DNA of 61,048 bases. It comes from Mycolicibacterium chlorophenolicum. GTDB taxonomy: Bacteria; Actinomycetota; Actinomycetes; Mycobacteriales; Mycobacteriaceae. Of the stretch, positions 8,054 through 15,517 are shown one piece after another. The notes under the pieces were generated by a model, which searched no databases, was not told the DNA's origin, and saw only the letters and a list, made by a program, of their open reading frames with translations. Position numbers and translations under genes: made by a program. Within the stretch, counting starts at the first letter, position 1, and each line of letters starts with the position of its first letter. The stretch spans positions 1-61,048 of the forward strand of contig NZ_JYNL01000042.1 in NCBI RefSeq assembly GCF_001044235.1, written 5' to 3'.

Positions 8054-8460
8054 CGGTGAGCCTCCTGCGTACCCGTCGTCGCGTCGGTGCCGGAGCGGGT
8101 TCCGTAGTTGGGGCACAGCGCGACGGCGTTGCCGGTGGCGGCCAGCAGCGTTTCGGCCGAGGCGAGCAGGTCGAGCAGTTCGGGGCGGGTCAGCGAGTAG
8201 AACACCTGCCGGCCTTCGGGGCGGCCGGTGACCAGGCCGCAGTCCCGCAGGCACGCCACGTGCGCCGACACGGTGGACTGCGCCAGGCCCAGCTCGCCGA
8301 TCAGGTCGACGACGCGGGCCTCCCCGTCGGCCAGGCGGCGCACGATCGCCAGCCGAGCGCTGTCGGAGAGGCTGTGAAACAGCGCCACCGCAGCATCCAG
8401 ATTCGAACAGGTCCCCGAAGTGCCGCCAGTGAGGCACGCATCCGACTCATTCATCGCCAT
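8050..8460 (-). CDS. cmtR: ArsR/SmtB-family metal sensor, CmtR-like
   Basis: A 136-aa winged-helix repressor. Cys70 and Cys74 lie in VACLRDCGLV on the recognition helix and Cys116 near the C-terminus in ALCPNYG. This matches the spacing of the Cd/Pb ligands of M. tuberculosis CmtR (Cys57, Cys61, Cys102). It should repress its own operon until metal binds. The ATG at 8460 is chosen because TATCAT (8472-8467) lies exactly six bases upstream with no ribosome site, the form of a leaderless mycobacterial transcript; ATG 8454 is the alternative. A 20-bp palindrome covers promoter and start. Confidence 0.85.
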   Translation of the reverse strand: MAMNESDACLTGGTSGTCSNLDAAVALFHSLSDSARLAIVRRLADGEARVVDLIGELGLAQSTVSAHVACLRDCGLVTGRPEGRQVFYSLTRPELLDLLASAETLLAATGNAVALCPNYGTRSGTDATTGTQEAHR

Positions 8461-8470
8461 ATGGCGATGA
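8451..8470. promoter_or_regulatory. Perfect 20-bp palindrome over the cmtR promoter and start
   Basis: TCATCGCCATATGGCGATGA is a perfect palindrome that includes most of the -10 box and the first codons of cmtR. This is where ArsR-family repressors bind. The same outer arms recur at the AraC gene (10252-10271). Confidence 0.75.
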
Positions 8471-8477
8471 TAGCCGG

Positions 8478-9437
8478 TCAGCAACGATATTTCGAGCCGG
8501 GGTCGGAATCCGACGCCTGCGCGTCGACTGTCTCGCTCGTGGACTTGAGGGTGCAGCCGCCGCTGTGGGTGAACGGGTAGATCATCTGGCGCAAGTATCC
8601 GTTGGGGTAGTCGGGTTTGGCGGCCATGCCGAGTTGGGTGGAGTCGAAGCGGCGGGCCCGGTCATAGGAGTAGGTGCGCATCAGGTGATCCCACACCAGG
8701 GTGAACAGCCCGAAGTTGACGTCACCGACGCCGGCCCATTTCAGATGGTGGAAGCGGTGGCCTTCGTTGAGGGCCAAGACGTACTTGGCCACGCCGATGC
8801 GGTAGTCGGCGTTGGAGTGCTGCAGCAGCAGCTGGATCGCCACAGCCAGCGCCAGCACGGAGGCTACGTTGACCGGTAGTCCGATCAGGATCAGGGGTGC
8901 GACGCCGGCGGCCATCTCGACCGTCTGGTGCAGGGGGTGCTTCATCAGGCCGTTGAGACCGTAGAAGCGGGTGATGCTGTGATGCACGGCGTGAAACCGC
9001 CACAACACGCCGATCTTGTGGCTGGCCAGGTGCACCACGGTGATGCCGAGATCGGCGATCAGGATCGCGGCGAGCACCTGCAGCACGAACGGCCAACCGT
9101 GCGGCCACAGCTGCGGCGCGGGAACGATCGCGGCCAGCAGCGGGATGGCGGCGACGCTGGCCAGGATGAGGGTTTCGTTGACCGCGACGTGGACGCGGTC
9201 ACGGGTGGTGTCGGCGCGATCATGGTTCCACTCGCGGTCATAGGGGATGATCCGCTCGACCAGGAACGACGTTGCGATCGCGACGCCCAGAATGGCCAGC
9301 AGCCAGTACTTCGGGGCGCCCGCGGCGCTCAGGGCGATGGCGGCGCCGTTGAGCCCGATCAGCATGAAGGGCACGTAGCCGTAGCGGGCCAGTGCCTGGA
9401 CGGGGGTTCTGGTCAAAGGCGAGAAAGTCGTGCTCAT
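8478..9437 (-). CDS. Sterol desaturase / fatty acid hydroxylase family membrane protein
   Basis: A 319-aa membrane protein with several hydrophobic segments and the histidine clusters of the fatty acid hydroxylase superfamily: HLASHK, HAVHHS and HRFHHLKW. These bind a di-iron centre that hydroxylates or desaturates lipids. It lies between araC (48 bp upstream) and cmtR (17 bp downstream), on the same strand, so it could be co-transcribed with araC. Its substrate cannot be read from sequence; a lipid change that supports metal tolerance is only inference. Confidence 0.8.
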   Translation of the reverse strand: MSTTFSPLTRTPVQALARYGYVPFMLIGLNGAAIALSAAGAPKYWLLAILGVAIATSFLVERIIPYDREWNHDRADTTRDRVHVAVNETLILASVAAIPLLAAIVPAPQLWPHGWPFVLQVLAAILIADLGITVVHLASHKIGVLWRFHAVHHSITRFYGLNGLMKHPLHQTVEMAAGVAPLILIGLPVNVASVLALAVAIQLLLQHSNADYRIGVAKYVLALNEGHRFHHLKWAGVGDVNFGLFTLVWDHLMRTYSYDRARRFDSTQLGMAAKPDYPNGYLRQMIYPFTHSGGCTLKSTSETVDAQASDSDPGSKYRC

Positions 9438-9484
9438 GCCTCTATGGTCGGCGCCCTACCCGTGGCGAAGCTTGAATGATTCGG

Positions 9485-10261
9485 CTAACCGGTGCCGTCG
9501 AGATCCCAGGACACGTGCCGGCTCAGAACCGAGGGCGGCAGACCGAACATCTCGCGGGTCGTGCGAGTGAGGTGGGCGCTGTCGGCGAACCCCGCACCGT
9601 GCGCAGCCCCGGTCAGATCGTCACCGGCCTGCACCCGGGTGATCGCGACCTGCAACCGTGACCACAGCACGTAGCGGCGCAGCGGGATGCCGACCTGCTC
9701 GGTGAACACATGCGTCAACCGGCTCGCCGAAATCCCCACTCGCGCAGCCAGTTCCGTACCGCTGACCGGGCCCGCCGCCACGAGGTCGGGCAGCAGCCGC
9801 AACGCGTCATCGATCGCCGAGTGGCGAGGCGCAACGCCGTCTCCGGCAGTGGCGGGTGCCAGGTGCGCGATCAGCTCGTCGACTGCGATGGCCAGCGCCC
9901 GTCTACGGGTGAAAGAAGGCACTGGAGTCACGGTCCACCCGGAGCGGACCGCACGCAGGTGCGCGGACCGTCCTGGCGCCGACTCTGGGTCGAGGAACAC
10001 CACCGTGCCCTCCTCGGCTCCGACCTCGACCCGGTGTGGTGCATCGGCGGGCACGACCACCGTCGTGCCTCGGAGTCGCGCGCCGTGCTCATCGAGCACC
10101 GTGAAAGCCGTTGTTGCGGCGATGATCTGAACGGCGTGGTGAGCGTGGGCATCGGTGACGCCGATCGACCCGGCGAAGGCCAACACCCCCGCACGCAGCA
10201 GCGCCGCCCCACCCCAGCGCGGTCCAACTGTGAGATCACCGCCAGACCTATTCATCGCCAC
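9485..10261 (-). CDS. AraC-family transcriptional regulator
   Basis: A 258-aa regulator. The C-terminal 100 residues hold two helix-turn-helix motifs (ELAARVGISASRLTHVF and AAHGAGFADSAHLTR). The N-terminal part is a cupin-like sensor domain, with AHHAVQ and ADAPHRVEVG segments. The GTG at 10261 lies six bases after TATCAT and has no ribosome site, so it is probably leaderless, as is cmtR. The first four residues, MAMN, are shared with the CmtR-like protein because the whole leader is similar. Its target is unknown; the desaturase downstream or the plus-strand methyltransferase operon are candidates. Confidence 0.8.
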   Translation of the reverse strand: MAMNRSGGDLTVGPRWGGAALLRAGVLAFAGSIGVTDAHAHHAVQIIAATTAFTVLDEHGARLRGTTVVVPADAPHRVEVGAEEGTVVFLDPESAPGRSAHLRAVRSGWTVTPVPSFTRRRALAIAVDELIAHLAPATAGDGVAPRHSAIDDALRLLPDLVAAGPVSGTELAARVGISASRLTHVFTEQVGIPLRRYVLWSRLQVAITRVQAGDDLTGAAHGAGFADSAHLTRTTREMFGLPPSVLSRHVSWDLDGTG

Positions 10262-10273
10262 GAAACGATGATA
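10252..10273 (-). promoter_or_regulatory. araC promoter with cmtR-like operator arms
   Basis: TCATCGCCACGAAACGATGA (10252-10271) matches the cmtR palindrome at 15 of 20 positions, with both six-base arms kept and the centre changed. TATCAT (10273-10268) is a -10 box placed six bases before the GTG start. This suggests that the metal sensor also controls araC. Confidence 0.55.
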
Positions 10274-10370
10274 GCGTTCATCATTGATCGTCTAACGACG
10301 ATGCCACCCATGTAATCCGATGGGTCAGGCACCAGTGGCGATTCGGTCTGCTGAGGGAAAGGAGTCTGCG

Positions 10371-11003
10371 GTGTTGATGAATCGGGCCGAGACTGCCCTG
10401 ATCAACTCGCCGCCTCGGCGGTGGCTGCAACGCCTCTACGAGGTGCCGGTACTGCTGCGCTTCGGGGGCCGGCTCCTGCCGGGCAGCAGAGCCCTCGAAA
10501 TCGGCTGCGGATCGGGCTACGGCTCACAGCTGGTGTTGCAGCGATTCGGCGCCGAGCGGATCGACGCCCTCGACCTGGACCCGGCGATGATCCACCGGGC
10601 CCGCGAGCGGCTCGCCTCCTACGGCGACCGAGTAATGCTGGTCCAGGGCAGCGCCACTGACCTTCGAGCCGCGCTGAACGCCGACGACGGCAGCTACGAC
10701 GCGGTGTTCGACTTCGGCATCATCCATCACATCCCGGACTGGCGCGCCGCGGTGGCCGAAGCCGCCCGGGTGCTCACCCCCGGTGGACGCTTCTACTTCG
10801 AAGAAGTCACCGCCCACGCCCTCAACCGTCCCACCTACCGGAGATTGTTCGACCATCCCACCGACGACCGATTCACCGCCCAACAGTTCCTTCAGGAACT
10901 GCGCCGCCACGACCTGCTCATCCTCGGATCGGTCACCCGCATCCAGGGCGACTACCTGCTCGGCGTCGCCGCCAAGCCACTGCCTGCGGCCGGTGGGCGG
11001 TGA
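10371..11003 (+). CDS. Class I SAM-dependent methyltransferase
   Basis: A 210-aa enzyme with the Rossmann-type SAM motif ALEIGCGSGYG near residues 42-52, an acidic end of strand 2 (ALDLDPAMI) and the post-motif FDFGIIHHIPDW. The substrate is not evident; the family methylates small molecules, quinones or lipids. GTG 10371 follows GGAAAGGAG with six bases of spacing; ATG 10377 in frame is the alternative. It opens a plus-strand operon with the ICMT-like and cyclase genes, which overlap end to start. It is divergent from araC. Confidence 0.82.
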   Translation: MLMNRAETALINSPPRRWLQRLYEVPVLLRFGGRLLPGSRALEIGCGSGYGSQLVLQRFGAERIDALDLDPAMIHRARERLASYGDRVMLVQGSATDLRAALNADDGSYDAVFDFGIIHHIPDWRAAVAEAARVLTPGGRFYFEEVTAHALNRPTYRRLFDHPTDDRFTAQQFLQELRRHDLLILGSVTRIQGDYLLGVAAKPLPAAGGR

Positions 11004-11674
11004 TGGCCGCCGCGGCACTGGCCCTGTTCGTGGTCATGATGCTGACCCTGGGGGCGCTGCGCACCCTCATTCAGCGTCGCCGCACCGGTGACAGCGGCAA
11101 CCGGCGCACGCTGTCACCAAGCGGCTCGCTGGGGTGGTCGGCGCTCACCGCCACCGACATCGGCTATCTCACGGTGGGTGTCGGTGGCCCGCTGGCGCAC
11201 TGGCTGGGCCTGCCTCCCGTGAGCGGGCTGCAGCACCCGCCCGTTCAAGTGCTCGGCGTCGTCCTGACGGTGGTAGGCATCCTGGCCGCGTTCGGAGCGC
11301 AGATGGCGCTGGGAGCATCTTGGCGGATCGGGGTCAACGACCGTGAACGCACCGCGCTGGTCACCACCGGCCCCTTCGGCTGGGTGCGCAACCCCATCTT
11401 CACCGCGGCGCTCATCGCGTTCCTCGGCCTGGCGCTCATGGTCCCCAACCTCGTCGCGCTCATCGGCTGGGTCCTCGCCCTGACCGGCATCCAGACGCAG
11501 ATACGGCTGATCGAAGAGCCCCACCTGAAACGCGTCCACGGCGAGCCCTATGCCCGCTACGCCGCCAGGGTCGGGCGCTTCCTGCCCGGATTGGGGCGCC
11601 TCCGCACCGACCGTCGCGACACCACCGAGGTCGACCGCAACGATCGCGAAGCAGACGCTGGACAGCATGGGTGA
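11000..11674 (+). CDS. Isoprenylcysteine carboxyl methyltransferase-like membrane protein
   Basis: A 224-aa membrane protein of the ICMT/PEMT superfamily. It has four to five hydrophobic segments and the family C-terminal region: LVTTGPFGWVRNPIFTA, then a conserved EEPHLKRVHGEPYARYAARVGRFLP tail divided here for length (residues about 172-195). It should methylate a lipid-linked or thiol substrate at the membrane with SAM. The GTG start overlaps the methyltransferase stop by 4 bp and its end overlaps the cyclase start by 8 bp. An 80-bp part of this gene (11415-11494) is duplicated downstream at 12332. Confidence 0.8.
   Translation: MMAAAALALFVVMMLTLGALRTLIQRRRTGDSGNRRTLSPSGSLGWSALTATDIGYLTVGVGGPLAHWLGLPPVSGLQHPPVQVLGVVLTVVGILAAFGAQMALGASWRIGVNDRERTALVTTGPFGWVRNPIFTAALIAFLGLALMVPNLVALIGWVLALTGIQTQIRLIEEPHLKRVHGEPYARYAARVGRFLPGLGRLRTDRRDTTEVDRNDREADAGQHG
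11415..11494 (+). repeat. 80-bp direct repeat, copy 1 (inside the ICMT-like gene)
   Basis: This segment codes for the hydrophobic stretch AFLGLALMVPNLVALIGWVL and recurs at 12332-12411 with four differences over 80 bases. This copy belongs to an intact gene and is the likely donor. Confidence 0.85.
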
Positions 11675-12317
11675 GGCCGCCTCCACCGACGCGACCTTCG
11701 CGTTCGTCGATTTGTCCGGTTTCACCGCCCTGACCGAAATGTGCGGCGACGAGCAAGCTGCTCACCTCGCCGGACGGCTCGTCGAACTGACCCGTGACTC
11801 GTTGGCCCTCGATGTGACGGTGGTGAAGACCATGGGTGATGCCGTGATGATCCACGCCCACGGCCCCGACACCATGATGGCGACCATCCTCGACCTCGCC
11901 GACCGCGCCGCCGACGAGGACGGCTTCCTTGGACTACGCGCCGGAATTCACCACGGCAGCGCAGTCCAACGGGACCACGACTACTTCGGCCATGCCGTCA
12001 ACACCGCCGCACGCATCACCGCACTCGCAGGCGCCGGGCACGCCGTCATCACCGAACCGATCCTGCCCGCGTGTGAAGCGCTCGGCGTCGCAGCCCACCC
12101 GCTCGGCGCCACCGAGCTACGCAATATCAGCGCCCCAGTGGCGGTGTACAGGGTGCAGCTACCGCCGCCGCAATACCCCACCGATCCGGTCTGCCGTGTC
12201 CGCATCGACCCACGCACCGCCACCCACCATCTGCGCCACAACGACGATGACCTCTGGTTCTGCTCCGACCGCTGCGCCCAACGCTTCGCAGCACACCCCG
12301 CCAGATACGCGATCTGA
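11667..12317 (+). CDS. Class III nucleotide cyclase fused to a YHS metal-binding domain
   Basis: A 216-aa protein. Residues 10-160 form a class III adenylate/guanylate cyclase domain: metal aspartates Asp15 (FVDLSGFT) and Asp58 (KTMGDAVM), substrate residue Lys54, and transition-state residues Asn112 and Arg116 (VNTAARI). All are kept, so the enzyme should be active. Residues 172-214 are a YHS domain (DPVCRVRID ... FCSDRCAQRF) with Cys176, Cys199 and Cys203, a fold found in copper and heavy-metal proteins. The ATG at 11667 lies inside the ICMT-like 3' end. Metal control of cyclic-nucleotide synthesis is an inference from this fusion and the context. Confidence 0.82.
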   Translation: MGEAASTDATFAFVDLSGFTALTEMCGDEQAAHLAGRLVELTRDSLALDVTVVKTMGDAVMIHAHGPDTMMATILDLADRAADEDGFLGLRAGIHHGSAVQRDHDYFGHAVNTAARITALAGAGHAVITEPILPACEALGVAAHPLGATELRNISAPVAVYRVQLPPPQYPTDPVCRVRIDPRTATHHLRHNDDDLWFCSDRCAQRFAAHPARYAI

Positions 12318-12331
12318 CGCCACGGGGCTAG

Positions 12332-12411
12332 TCGCGTTCCTCGGCCTTGCGCTCATGATCCCCAACCTCGTCGCGCTCATCGGTTGGGTCCTCGCCCTGA
12401 CCGGTATCCAG
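12332..12411 (+). repeat. 80-bp direct repeat, copy 2
   Basis: This copy of 11415-11494 (76 of 80 identical) lies 14 bases after the cyclase stop and is joined directly to a histidine-kinase remnant. It has no start of its own. The four changes suggest a duplication old enough to have drifted a little, or one that came from a sister element. Confidence 0.85.
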
Positions 12412-12797
12412 GGCAGCGCCTTCCCAGAACCGCCGACCACCCCCGCGAAGGCCACCCGCCGGTTCCTCGCCGACGCCGCCCACGAACTGCGCACTCCGAT
12501 CGCGGGCATACAGGCCGCCGCAGAACAGGTCGCCGCTTCGGCCCAGCAGCGGGACGACCCCGAGTCGCGGCGCCAGCAGCGCCGCGCAGACCTGCTACAA
12601 GGAGAATCCCGCCGCGCGGGCCGGCTGGTCACCGACATGCTGGACCTGAGCCGCATCGACGCAGGCCTTCCCTTGCACGCCATGGATGCGATCTCGCAGC
12701 GCTCGCCGACGCCGAGGTGCAGCACGCGGCCACGCTCGAGGGGGTCACCACCACGCCGACCACCGGTCGATGGATCGACCCGTTCGCAAGACTCTGA
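12412..12797 (+). pseudogene. Sensor histidine kinase remnant, frameshifted
   Basis: The reading frame from about 12448 gives a HisKA dimerisation domain with the H-box DAAHELRTPIAG and the following helix GRLVTDMLDLSRIDAGLPL. After about 12680 the kinase continues in another frame (CDLAALADAEVQHAATLEGVT), then stops near 12797. The ATPase domain and all sensor segments are gone. It is a dead fragment left by a rearrangement next to the 80-bp repeat. Confidence 0.75.
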
Positions 12798-12845
12798 CGA
12801 CGCTCCGCTGAAGACCGACCGCATTCACGTCTAGCGGCGGGGGAC

Positions 12846-13484
12846 TCAGCTCCCGCAGACCACTTCGGTAGCGCTGATCAGCGTCACCGGTCCCCCGCCC
12901 TGCAGGGATTCACTGGCGCGACGCACCATCTCCACCGCCTTGGACGCGGCTCTATCGGAATCCCATTCACGGACGTAGACGGTTACGGTGCGCAGTGCGC
13001 CGCCGGCTGAATCGACCTCGGTCTTCTCGACCTGCGTCGGCGGCAGACCGGGGTTCATGGCCCCTACTTCCTTGAGAAGCCGCTTGAAGACGACCAGATT
13101 TGGTGCCGTGCAGTGCATTACGACGCGTTGCAGTGGCGCACCTGGCGGCAGCGGCAGTCCTGGCTGTTCGTCGTTCCACCGCAGGCCGTGGGTGATGACA
13201 CCGCTGGGTTTGCCGTTGCTATTCAGCCGGCGCGACCTGGGAACACCGCACGCCTCGGCGAATTCGTGCACGTCGAGGTTCGGATCCAGATTCCGCAGCA
13301 CCTGCGCTGTCACCCACATCACGTTGATGAGCACATTCTCGGTCTCGTCCGGTGTGAGCTGGTCGTCGGTCGCTCGAGAGTCCCATTGCCGTTGATGACC
13401 GGCCCGATCGAGGCGGTAGGGCGCATCCGACCAGTCATGGGAAGAAATCTCGGCGGCAAATTCACGCGCAAGACGACTCAACAT
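12846..13484 (-). CDS. Hypothetical protein, unknown family
   Basis: A 212-aa soluble protein without signal peptide or membrane segments. I do not recognise its family. The N-terminal half is polar and rich in charged residues; the C-terminal half has a region TVTVYVREWDSDRAASKAVEMVRRASESL. The start is well supported: CCTAGGAGG lies upstream of two adjacent ATGs at 13487 and 13484, with better spacing (5 bases) for 13484. It stands alone on the minus strand at the right end of the island. The strong ribosome site and the G+C pattern suggest that it is expressed. Confidence 0.65.
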   Translation of the reverse strand: MLSRLAREFAAEISSHDWSDAPYRLDRAGHQRQWDSRATDDQLTPDETENVLINVMWVTAQVLRNLDPNLDVHEFAEACGVPRSRRLNSNGKPSGVITHGLRWNDEQPGLPLPPGAPLQRVVMHCTAPNLVVFKRLLKEVGAMNPGLPPTQVEKTEVDSAGGALRTVTVYVREWDSDRAASKAVEMVRRASESLQGGGPVTLISATEVVCGS

Positions 13485-13487
13485 CAT

Positions 13488-13849
13488 GTCCTCCTAGGAG
13501 ACAGTCGCTGCCATCTCCCGTTGAGACGACACTGTGCGACGAAGCCCCAGCATAGCGGATTCGCCCATCGACCTCTGCCTTTTACCGCGGCACAGAGACG
13601 TGCTGCATGCAGCAGACCGAGCGTCTTAAGCGGGGTGACCTATCAACTCCGCGACATCGGCTAATGCCGACGCCACGGCAGCGATATCCGGCAGAGCCTT
13701 CACGGTGCAGATGGTGCCGTTCTCGTCGGCGATGGGCGCGCGCGGCGGAGGGGCCACTACCGATTTCCTCCTTCGTCCCGCCAGCTCCCGTGACCGATCG
13801 CGTAGCATGCGCAATCAGGACACTGTCAAAACCGGACACGGTCAGTGCG
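13488..13849. other. Gap at the island-core junction
   Basis: About 360 bases. A 62-codon minus-strand frame (13626-13814) ending in VASALADVAELIGHPA is open but has no clear ribosome site and matches nothing I know. The region probably contains the join between accessory DNA and the conserved chromosome. Confidence 0.4.
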
Positions 13850-14113
13850 GCGGAAAACTGGGGTGACAAGGACCCCGCCTGGGCCGCGGTCGCCACCCAG
13901 CTGTGCCGCACGGTCGGCACCGCCGACCGCGCCACGGTGCTGGCCACCGCGGGCCTGGCGCTACGTGAGATCAACCACGTCCTGCGGGCGCTGCCGGGCG
14001 GCGGTCCCGGTGCGCGCCCGCCGTCGACGCTGGACACGACCCTGGAATTCGACGTCAGCACCGGATCGCTGACAGCCCGCCGGTGGTCGGCGCACCCGCA
14101 GTGCGCATGCTGA
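13850..14113 (+). pseudogene. 3' stump of a ThiF-like TOMM leader-peptide-binding protein gene
   Basis: The last 87 codons resemble the C-terminus of ThiF/TOMM precursor-binding proteins: a DKDPAWAAVATQL segment, a TLEFDVSTG strand and a terminal HPQCAC with the paired cysteines of the zinc site. Upstream of codon NWGDKDP the match fails, so the N-terminal two thirds are missing. In other mycobacteria, from memory, such a gene (Rv3196) lies just before the ABC1-kinase gene, which is the gene that follows here. The stump therefore marks a broken core locus. Confidence 0.6.
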
Positions 14114-14167
14114 CAGCGGCCGTTGCCAAGTCGTTGGTGGAAGTTCAGCGCGGTCGTGGATGATGGA

Positions 14168-15517
14168 ATGGTGAGTGACATCAAGCGGGGCCGAGCAGCG
14201 CGCAACGCCAAGCTGGCGTCGCTGCCCGTGGGGATGGCAGGGCGTGCGGCGCTGGGCTTCGGCAAACGGCTGACCGGCAAGTCCAGGGACGAGGTCAACG
14301 CCGAGCTGATGGACAAGGCCGCTCAGCAGCTGTTCACCGTGCTCGGCGAGCTCAAGGGCGGTGCCATGAAGGTCGGCCAGGCCCTGTCGGTGATGGAAGC
14401 CGCGATCCCCGAGCAGTACGGCAAGCCCTACCGCGAGGCGCTGACCAAGCTGCAACGCGAGGCGCCGCCGCTGCCTGCGGCCAAGGTGCACCGCGTCCTC
14501 GACCAGCAGCTGGGCACCAAATGGCGCGACCGGTTCCAGTCGTTCGACGACAAGTCGGTGGCGTCGGCCAGCATCGGCCAGGTGCACAAGGCGGTGTGGT
14601 CCGACGGCCGCGAGGTCGCCGTCAAGATCCAGTACCCCGGCGCCGACGAGGCGCTGCGCGCCGACCTGAAGACGATGCAGCGCATGGTCAGTGTGCTCAA
14701 GCAGCTCTCCCCCGGCGCCGATGTGCAGGGTGTGGTCGACGAGCTGATCGAGCGTACGGAGATGGAACTGGACTACCGGCTCGAAGCCGACAACCAGCGC
14801 GCGTTCGCGAAGGCGTACGAGGGTGACCCGCATTTCGTGGTGCCGCACGTGGTGGCCAGCGCGCCCAAGGTCGTCATCCAGGAGTGGATCGAAGGCATCC
14901 CGCTGTCGCAGATCATCCGCGAGGGCACGCAGGAACAGAAAGATCTGATGGCCACCCGGCTGTTCGAGTTCTGCAACGACGCCCCGACGCGATTGGAGAT
15001 GGTGCACGGCGACGCACATCCCGGCAACTTCATGCTGATGCCCGACGACAAGATGGGCGTGATCGACTTCGGGGCCGTGGCCCCGATGCCCGGGGGCTGG
15101 CCCGTGGAGCTCGGTCAGATCATGCGCTACGCCGTCGACAAGAACTACGAGAAGCTGCTGCCGACGATGGAGAAGGCGGGCTTCATCCAGAAGGGCCAGC
15201 AGGTCTCCACCCGCGAGATCGACGACATGCTCAAGCAGTACGTCGATCCCCTCCAGGTGCCGGTGTTCCACTACTCCCGCAAATGGCTGCAGCGCATGAC
15301 GACGCTGGAACTGGACAAGGCGGCCGGCCAGATCAAGGCCGCGCGCCAGATGGACATCCCGCCGAAGCTGGCGATCCCGATGCGGGTGATCGCGTCGATC
15401 GTGGCGATCTCCTGCCAGCTCGACGCGCACGTCCCCACCCGGCGCATCGCCGAGGAGACGGTGCCCGGCTTCGCTGACCCCGACGCCGCAACGGCATCGG
15501 GGTCAGCGCAAAGCTAG
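14168..15517 (+). CDS. ABC1/UbiB-family atypical kinase-like protein
   Basis: A 449-aa protein of the ABC1/ADCK (UbiB) family, the counterpart of Rv3197. Motifs: the N-terminal KxGQ signature in GGAMKVGQALS, the alanine-rich nucleotide loop ASASIGQVH, the VAVKIQYPG lysine, then catalytic HGDAHPGNF and metal-binding DFGA. Members bind or hydrolyse ATP; the mycobacterial protein has been linked to macrolide tolerance and is next to whiB7. The ATG at 14168 gives the family N-terminus; GTG 14171 is possible. Its stop overlaps the whiB7 stop by 4 bp in convergent orientation. Confidence 0.88.
   Translation: MVSDIKRGRAARNAKLASLPVGMAGRAALGFGKRLTGKSRDEVNAELMDKAAQQLFTVLGELKGGAMKVGQALSVMEAAIPEQYGKPYREALTKLQREAPPLPAAKVHRVLDQQLGTKWRDRFQSFDDKSVASASIGQVHKAVWSDGREVAVKIQYPGADEALRADLKTMQRMVSVLKQLSPGADVQGVVDELIERTEMELDYRLEADNQRAFAKAYEGDPHFVVPHVVASAPKVVIQEWIEGIPLSQIIREGTQEQKDLMATRLFEFCNDAPTRLEMVHGDAHPGNFMLMPDDKMGVIDFGAVAPMPGGWPVELGQIMRYAVDKNYEKLLPTMEKAGFIQKGQQVSTREIDDMLKQYVDPLQVPVFHYSRKWLQRMTTLELDKAAGQIKAARQMDIPPKLAIPMRVIASIVAISCQLDAHVPTRRIAEETVPGFADPDAATASGSAQS

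Noticed and set aside
13626..13814. A 62-codon minus-strand frame before the TOMM stump
   Set aside because: No clear ribosome site and no family likeness; the N-terminal third is Arg/Pro-rich. It may be chance at the junction.
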